64,000 nucleotides of DNA from Spirochaetia bacterium (GTDB taxonomy: Bacteria > Spirochaetota > Leptospiria > Leptospirales > Leptonemataceae), in contig JAIOPQ010000096.1 in the NCBI GenBank assembly GCA_021413825.1, positions 1 to 64,000 on the forward strand, read 5' to 3'. The notes under the pieces were generated by a model that did no database searches, was not told the origin of the DNA, and saw nothing but the letters and a program-made list of their open reading frames with translations. Below, one piece after another: positions 59,892 through 64,000 of the stretch. Numbering within the stretch: position 1 is the first letter of the stretch; each line of letters starts with the position of its first letter. Both the position numbers and the translations under genes were made by a program.

Positions 59892-60080
59892 TCAGGCCTG
59901 AAGATCGATGTGGCTGGATGCAGCTTTGGCATTCCCAACCTGTTCTTGAACGGACATGCTTACCATCTTGTTCTGAATGTCCTGTGATTGATCAACGATC
60001 GTCTGGTTCAGCTGATTTAACATCTGAAGCGAGCGATTGATGTTCTCAAATGCATGAGACGCGCTTGGATCGATTTGCAT
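59892..60080 (-). CDS. small helical protein, possibly YjfB-like
   Basis: A 62-residue protein: a Gln/Asn-rich amphipathic helix (NINRSLQMLNQLNQTIVDQSQDIQNKMVSMSVQEQVG) and a C-terminal HIDLQA. The size and the ending are like YjfB-type putative motility proteins (short helix, ending IDxxA), but the similarity is weak. GGTAGGT precedes the ATG. It lies 89 bases downstream of rpsI on the same strand. Confidence 0.45.
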   Translation of the reverse strand: MQIDPSASHAFENINRSLQMLNQLNQTIVDQSQDIQNKMVSMSVQEQVGNAKAASSHIDLQA

Positions 60081-60169
60081 ACCTACCTCCGTGCAGGGCT
60101 ATGCAGCCAGTCTCATTATCGGCAGGTTTTGAATTTTCCATTAGCAAAAAACTGCCAATGGGAGAAAAA

Positions 60170-60562
60170 TCAACGTTTGGAGAACTGGGTTCCACGGCGT
60201 GCTTTGCGCTTGCCGTATTTCTTACGTTCAACCATCCGCGGATCACGACGGAGGAATCCGGCCTTTTTAAGGTCAGTATGGAGATCAGGATTGATGATTT
60301 GCAGTGCACGGGCCACGCTGAGGCGAACTGCGCCAGCCTGACCTGTAATTCCGCCACCTACTACGCGGGCAGCAACGTCATACTTTTCCTCAAGGCCGGT
60401 TACTTTAAGTGGCTGAGTTACAGTTACTTGAAGACGCGGAACGGGGAAGAATACCTTCATTTCTTTGCCATTTACCAGATACTTACCGGTGCCCGGGGTT
60501 ACCTTGGCACGGGCTACTGCGGTTTTTCTTCTTCCAACGATGATTCTGGTTTTGACGGCCAT
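60170..60562 (-). CDS. rpsI: 30S ribosomal protein S9
   Basis: A 130-residue S9: GRRKTAVARAKVTPGTGKYLVNGK (about 10-33), GGGITGQAGAVRLSVARAL (about 69-87) and the universal basic tail KYGKRKARRGTQFSKR, whose final Arg contacts P-site tRNA. Directly follows rplM in the conserved rplM-rpsI operon with 16 bases between. Confidence 0.97.
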   Translation of the reverse strand: MAVKTRIIVGRRKTAVARAKVTPGTGKYLVNGKEMKVFFPVPRLQVTVTQPLKVTGLEEKYDVAARVVGGGITGQAGAVRLSVARALQIINPDLHTDLKKAGFLRRDPRMVERKKYGKRKARRGTQFSKR

Positions 60563-60578
60563 GTTATTTTAGAACCTT

Positions 60579-61028
60579 TTAAGTAGTTTGATCTGCGACT
60601 GGCTTCTGCGCCTTATGCGTATGCTCGGCGTCAGGAAACACCTTGAGGTTTGCCAGGAGTTTACGTCCCAGTGGACCGGAAGGAAGCATGCGTTTTACGG
60701 CCTTCTCAATTGCTAGAGTAGGGCTGCGCTGGAGTACTGTCTTAAGATTGAATTCTTTGAGCCCACCTGGATGACGGGAGTGATGGCGATACATCTTTTG
60801 CTCCATTTTGCGTCCAGTTGTCTTGATATGGCGAGCATTGATAACGATTACGAAATCGCCAATGTCCTGATTTGGGGAGAAATCAGTCCTGTGTTTGCCG
60901 CGGATCAAATGGGCAATGCGTGAAGCGATGCGGCCGAGGATTTGATCCTTCGCGTCCACAATCGTCCAGGCCTTGACAATTTCTTTGTCCTTGGTGACGG
61001 GGGTTTTCTGATTCTCCAGAATAATCAT
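60579..61028 (-). CDS. rplM: 50S ribosomal protein L13
   Basis: About 149 residues from ATG 61028; a longer frame from 61067 would overlap the upstream coiled-coil gene. Signature positions: AWTIVDAKDQILGRIASRIAHLIRGKHR, DFVIVINARHIKTTGRKMEQKMYRHHSRHPGGLKE (in outline) and AVKRMLPSGPLGRKLLANLKVFPDAEHTHKAQKP. The HSgypGG motif reads HSRHPGG, and the C-terminal HpHxAQ reads HTHKAQ. Co-transcribed with rpsI. Confidence 0.95.
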   Translation of the reverse strand: MIILENQKTPVTKDKEIVKAWTIVDAKDQILGRIASRIAHLIRGKHRTDFSPNQDIGDFVIVINARHIKTTGRKMEQKMYRHHSRHPGGLKEFNLKTVLQRSPTLAIEKAVKRMLPSGPLGRKLLANLKVFPDAEHTHKAQKPVADQTT

Positions 61029-61053
61029 AAAGTGCCAAACGTACAGCGAACTG

Positions 61054-61524
61054 TTAGGGGTCAACACGAAATGTCGGGAAATTGTCCGCGTTCACCATTC
61101 CAGTCTTTGCCATGATCTTTTCCCGCTGCTTTCTCATGTGCTGCAGATCTTCCAGCATCTTGAGCAATTCCCGGCGTGCATCAGGGATCGAGAGTTTTCC
61201 GCCGCGTAATCCTGTCTCAAGTCGTTGAATTCGACTGGATAGTTCTTTTAGAAGGCCTTCCTGTTGCTTGATGGAGCGCCGTACATCGACCATGGTCTGG
61301 CTCTGCTTCTCCATGGCGCTCTTGCCTTTCTGGATCTGCACTTCGAGCTTTTCCATCTGGCCCGCCAGTTTCTTCTGCATGGCGCGCGCTTCTTTGACTC
61401 GAACTGTGCGGTCTTTTCGCTTTTGAACCAGATCCGCCGAGAGCTTTTTGTTTTCCTTATCGAGCTCGCCCAGCATGTCGCGCAGGGAGCCTGCGGCCTT
61501 TACGACTTCATCTACATCTGCCAT
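61054..61524 (-). CDS. hypothetical coiled-coil protein
   Basis: A 156-residue protein with no signal peptide. Residues about 15-120 are a strong coiled coil with heptads of Leu/Met and Glu/Lys (SLRDMLGELDKENKKLSADLV, KKLAGQMEKLEVQIQKGKSAMEK, LLKELSSRIQRLETGLRG), then a short polar end. It lies between mltG and rplM, 25 bases upstream of rplM, and is possibly co-transcribed. No family recognised. Confidence 0.6.
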   Translation of the reverse strand: MADVDEVVKAAGSLRDMLGELDKENKKLSADLVQKRKDRTVRVKEARAMQKKLAGQMEKLEVQIQKGKSAMEKQSQTMVDVRRSIKQQEGLLKELSSRIQRLETGLRGGKLSIPDARRELLKMLEDLQHMRKQREKIMAKTGMVNADNFPTFRVDP

Positions 61525-61557
61525 ACCTTACTTTCTCAAGTCCAGCTTTGAGCTCAA

Positions 61558-62568
61558 TTAGATTCTGCGGCCGCCAAGAAACTCTTCTTTGGCCTGATTG
61601 TGTTCTTTGAATGTCTTAGAGAAATGATGCGACCCATCGGGTTTTAGAACAAAGAACAGAGTGTCTGTTGCTGTAGGATGAAAGGCTGCTTTGAGTGCCG
61701 GAATTCCCGGACTTGAAATTGGCCCTGGGGGGAGGCCGCGGTGCAGATACGTATTGTATGGCGATTGAATTTCCAGGTCGCGATCGTATAGCTTCTTGTG
61801 CGGTTTATCAAAGAGATACTGAACGGTTGCGCAGGATTCAAGACGCATTCTTTTATCCAGGCGATTCAAAAACACCTGCGCCATGATTGCAAGTTCATCG
61901 CGGCGTACAGCCTCGCGCTCTACGATTGAGGCTAGAATAACTTTCTCATGCAATTGATCAGCGGTTAAACCTTCTGGCGGTTCTGCATCCTTGATTTTCC
62001 TGAAGAATTGTTTGAGCATTTGTTCTTGAAACGAAGCCAGAGGATATCCAATGGGAACGCTGTAGGTTTCGGGGAATAGATATCCCTCGGTCGTTTTGGC
62101 TGGAATATTATATTTTTTTAAAACGATTGGATCTTCAGTAAGTCTCAGAAACTCCTCCGGAGTTTTTGCCAGGCCTCGTCTTACCAGTTCTGCCGCAATT
62201 TGTCGATTATTCCAGCCTTCCGGAACAGTAACTGAAACGAGTTTTACTTTACCGGAAGTTACCATCGAAATGATTCTTCCAGCGGACATGCCGTCATCTA
62301 TTTCATAGATTCCAGCCTTGACCTGGCCGCTTGAAGTAAATCGCATCAAGAAGCGGAAATAGGCCGGATTGCGAATGAGCTTTTCCTCGCTCAGTTTCTC
62401 GGTTAATTTTTTAACGCCTGTGCCAGGTTCGATTTCAAGCGTGACCTTTCTATCTCCGCTTCCAGTGGAACTGCCGGGGCCAAGCATTGCAAAGAGTCCG
62501 CCGGCTATGAGTAGTGTAGCTCCCGCAACCAATAGTATGCGGATCAGTTTGTTATTTAGAAATTTCAT
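61558..62568 (-). CDS. mltG: endolytic murein transglycosylase MltG
   Basis: A 336-residue YceG-like enzyme that cleaves nascent glycan strands and sets their length. Membrane anchor at about 9-30 (ILLVAGATLLIAGGLFAML), LysM-like subdomain GTGVKKLTEKLSEEKLIRNPAYFRF (about 49-73), and the catalytic domain with EGYLFPETY (about 164-172), LASIVEREAVR (about 213-223; the Glu is catalytic) and LESCATVQYLF near 247. The C-terminus DGSHHFSKTFKEHNQ carries the family's HxFS-T..EHN motif. Two bases separate it from the upstream enoyl-CoA hydratase gene. Confidence 0.95.
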   Translation of the reverse strand: MKFLNNKLIRILLVAGATLLIAGGLFAMLGPGSSTGSGDRKVTLEIEPGTGVKKLTEKLSEEKLIRNPAYFRFLMRFTSSGQVKAGIYEIDDGMSAGRIISMVTSGKVKLVSVTVPEGWNNRQIAAELVRRGLAKTPEEFLRLTEDPIVLKKYNIPAKTTEGYLFPETYSVPIGYPLASFQEQMLKQFFRKIKDAEPPEGLTADQLHEKVILASIVEREAVRRDELAIMAQVFLNRLDKRMRLESCATVQYLFDKPHKKLYDRDLEIQSPYNTYLHRGLPPGPISSPGIPALKAAFHPTATDTLFFVLKPDGSHHFSKTFKEHNQAKEEFLGGRRI

Positions 62569-62570
62569 GC

Positions 62571-63374
62571 CTATTCATCCGTAAATACGGGTTTGCGTTT
62601 TTCTGCAATCGATTGAATTGCTTCGCGGAAATCTTTTGTTTGATATGTCTCCGCCTGAAAACGCGATTCGATATCAATTGCAGATTCAAGATCCTGCGAA
62701 CTGTAAAGCGATTTCTTTGCCAGCCTAACTGCAAGCGGGGCACCTGCTGCAATTTCGCGGGCCACGTCCATAACGCGTGAAACCATTTCATCTGTAGGAT
62801 GGAGTCCGTGGCAAAGTCCCATCTGCAATGCTTCGTTCCCTGAGAAATATCGCCCGGTTAAAAGCAATTCCTGTGCGCGGAGGAGTCCTGCAACCTCTTT
62901 GAGAAGAAAACTCGATCCCATTCCAGGATGGATTCCAATTCGCACAAAATTGAGCGAATACTTTGCATCGGGGACAAAGTATCTTAGATCGCATGCCAGT
63001 GCTACGGCAAGTGCTGCTCCAACTGCATGTCCATTAACCGCTGCGAGAACGGGGAAGGGCATGTTACGCACACTCAGAAACAATCGATAAAACGATTGCA
63101 TGAATTTCTGGTTTTCCTCGGGGGATTTTTCAGCAAAACTGCTGAGTAGTTGAAAATCGCCGCCACTTGAAAAGACACCGTTCTTGCCCGAGATTACACA
63201 GGCACGTGGCAATGGAAACTCACCTGCAAGGGCATGCAGTTCGCGATGGAATGCCAGGCCCATTTCCAGTGTAAGTGAGTTTCTGGTTTCTGCGTGATCC
63301 AGCTGCAGATGAACAATCTCACCACCGCCGGCAAGCTTCTCCCGGCTTATGCTAATTCTTGAATTCAATTCCAA
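62571..63374 (-). CDS. enoyl-CoA hydratase/isomerase (possibly methylglutaconyl-CoA hydratase)
   Basis: A 267-residue crotonase-fold protein: VHLQLDHAETRNSLTLEMGLAF (about 21-42), ISGKNGVFSSGGDFQLLSSF (about 61-80), AVNGHAVGAALAVALACDLRYF (about 112-133) and IGIHPGMGSSFLLKEVAG (about 147-164). The usual Glu in the PExxxG loop is replaced (HPGMG), so the hydratase pair is incomplete and isomerase or other chemistry is possible. TTG start overlaps the end of the biotin carboxylase-type gene by ten bases; that pairing is typical of leucine-degradation clusters. Confidence 0.82.
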   Translation of the reverse strand: MELNSRISISREKLAGGGEIVHLQLDHAETRNSLTLEMGLAFHRELHALAGEFPLPRACVISGKNGVFSSGGDFQLLSSFAEKSPEENQKFMQSFYRLFLSVRNMPFPVLAAVNGHAVGAALAVALACDLRYFVPDAKYSLNFVRIGIHPGMGSSFLLKEVAGLLRAQELLLTGRYFSGNEALQMGLCHGLHPTDEMVSRVMDVAREIAAGAPLAVRLAKKSLYSSQDLESAIDIESRFQAETYQTKDFREAIQSIAEKRKPVFTDE

Positions 63375-64000
63375 AGTCTAAAACCTTCCAGCTGATCCCA
63401 GGGCATTAAATCGCCACCTGTGCTTGCCACGGTGATCGACTCCCTTGCTTCTGAGAAACGCTTCCCTCCAATATAGTGGAGCACGCCTGCAGCGGCGCGG
63501 GCAAGTTCAAGGGTATCGGGCGTAATTGCTCGCTTAAATGCAGGGAACTGCTCCGCGAGAAATGCTGTAGTAATCTTGCCACTGCGGAAGACAGGATTCT
63601 TCAAAATCGCCCGCAGGAAGTCCAGATTGTTGTTGGGTCCAAACAGAACCGTCTGTTCCAGGGCCCGGCCAAGAATATCGAGCGCCTCATCCCTCGTTTC
63701 TGCATGGGCTATGATTTTTGCAATCATTGGATCATAGTGAATGGTAACCTCATCGCCGGATTCGATTCCAGAATCGATTCGCACTCCAGGAATAGTCGGG
63801 GTTTCAAAGAGGTGAACTACGCCAGTTGCGGGCAGGAAATTCCGTTCCGGATCCTCTGCGTAAAGTCGGACTTCTACGGCGTGCCCCTTTTGCTTAAGAG
63901 CGTCTCTATCAAAAGAGAAAGGAAGCCCGGCAGCTACGCGCAGTTGCTGCTCCACAAGGTCGATTCCTGTCACAAGCTCTGTCACAGGGTGCTCTACTTG
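63365..64000 (-). CDS. biotin carboxylase subunit of an acyl-CoA carboxylase (3' part)
   Basis: C-terminal 211 residues of a gene that runs off the window edge. The sequence QVEHPVTELVTGIDLVEQQL, GHAVEVRLYAEDPERNFLPATGVV, SGDEVTIHYDPMIAKIIAHAETRDEAL and GPNNNLDFLRAIL is the end of the biotin carboxylase ATP-grasp fold, as in 3-methylcrotonyl-, propionyl- or acetyl-CoA carboxylase alpha chains. After the carboxylase core there is a short linker ending PWDQLEGFRLWN, where longer alpha chains continue with a linker and biotinyl domain; here the gene stops, so the biotinyl carrier must be encoded elsewhere. Overlaps the enoyl-CoA hydratase start. Confidence 0.88.
   Translation of the reverse strand, partial: QVEHPVTELVTGIDLVEQQLRVAAGLPFSFDRDALKQKGHAVEVRLYAEDPERNFLPATGVVHLFETPTIPGVRIDSGIESGDEVTIHYDPMIAKIIAHAETRDEALDILGRALEQTVLFGPNNNLDFLRAILKNPVFRSGKITTAFLAEQFPAFKRAITPDTLELARAAAGVLHYIGGKRFSEARESITVASTGGDLMPWDQLEGFRLWN

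Noticed and set aside
60050-60586. 178-residue plus-strand frame over rpsI
   Set aside because: Antisense of the S9 gene; no motif and no plausible start.
1-64000. CRISPR arrays, insertion sequences, prophage or integrase genes, rRNA
   Set aside because: No direct-repeat array with unique spacers, no transposase or integrase motifs and no rRNA-like sequence were seen.

Overview
The window reads as chromosome of a Leptospira-like spirochaete (order Leptospirales), probably from a lineage that is not one of the well-known pathogens. The support is indirect but consistent. There are many short lipoproteins with relaxed spirochaetal lipoboxes, a Lcl/DUF1566 lipoprotein, a TRL-like lipoprotein, a 7TMR-DISM/SpoIIE phosphatase, and a block rpmG-ispE-tRNA-Gln-glmU(N-domain)-prs-rplY-pth-ftsH. 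Base composition looks close to half G+C by eye. I see no prophage, insertion sequence, CRISPR array or rRNA operon.

Layout. 0-8.5 kb: a MuiA/DUF4139 envelope protein and partner, a lipoprotein-rsmI-App1 phosphatase run, a DUF1569 protein, a NYN nuclease-like protein, an acyltransferase, an orphan kinase-type ATPase domain and hemJ. 8.5-16 kb: a DEAD-box RNA helicase facing a tightly overlapping minus-strand operon (MFS transporter, coaD, RDD, SpoIIM-like, membrane protein, DUF4129). 16-20.6 kb: lipA and a run of small lipoprotein, exported and membrane genes. 20.5-25.1 kb: a non-homologous end-joining operon (ligD, ku, then a MerR/TPR protein) divergent from a frameshifted SDR/NmrA-like gene. 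25-31.6 kb: a receiver/STAS-like regulator and a 7TMR-DISM SpoIIE phosphatase, a DUF2809 membrane protein, a GHL10-type glycosidase, a TRL lipoprotein, a half-length HAB-mutase-like protein and an MBL-fold lipoprotein.

31.8-38 kb is a plus-strand housekeeping block (rpmG to ftsH) with a tRNA-Gln embedded in it. 38-50 kb: a GAF/SpoIIE phosphatase, a large hypothetical, fatty acid or acyl-CoA genes (acyl-CoA dehydrogenase, enoyl-CoA hydratase, acyl-CoA ligase), tadA, a voltage-sensor-like membrane protein, an HpcH/HpaI-like protein, bactofilin and a transglutaminase-like protein. 50-60 kb: mnmA, an FlgD-Ig/OmpA-like envelope protein, a hydrolase lipoprotein, then a membrane-bound sigma54 activator followed by two inverted repeats, a near-consensus sigma54 promoter and a secreted hydrolase-like gene. 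60-64 kb: rplM-rpsI, mltG, an enoyl-CoA hydratase and the 3' part of a biotin carboxylase-type subunit (probably leucine or acyl-CoA catabolism).

Points most worth a second look: the self-contained sigma54 module at 54.8-58.2 kb; a peptidyl-tRNA hydrolase in the canonical rplY-pth position whose catalytic residues are replaced; an MFS transporter with an apparent fibronectin-III-like insert in a periplasmic loop; an ispE gene with no AUG/GUG/UUG start, apparently using AUA overlapping the rpmG stop; and the ligD-ku-MerR/TPR operon. All family calls were made by reading motifs, without database searches.
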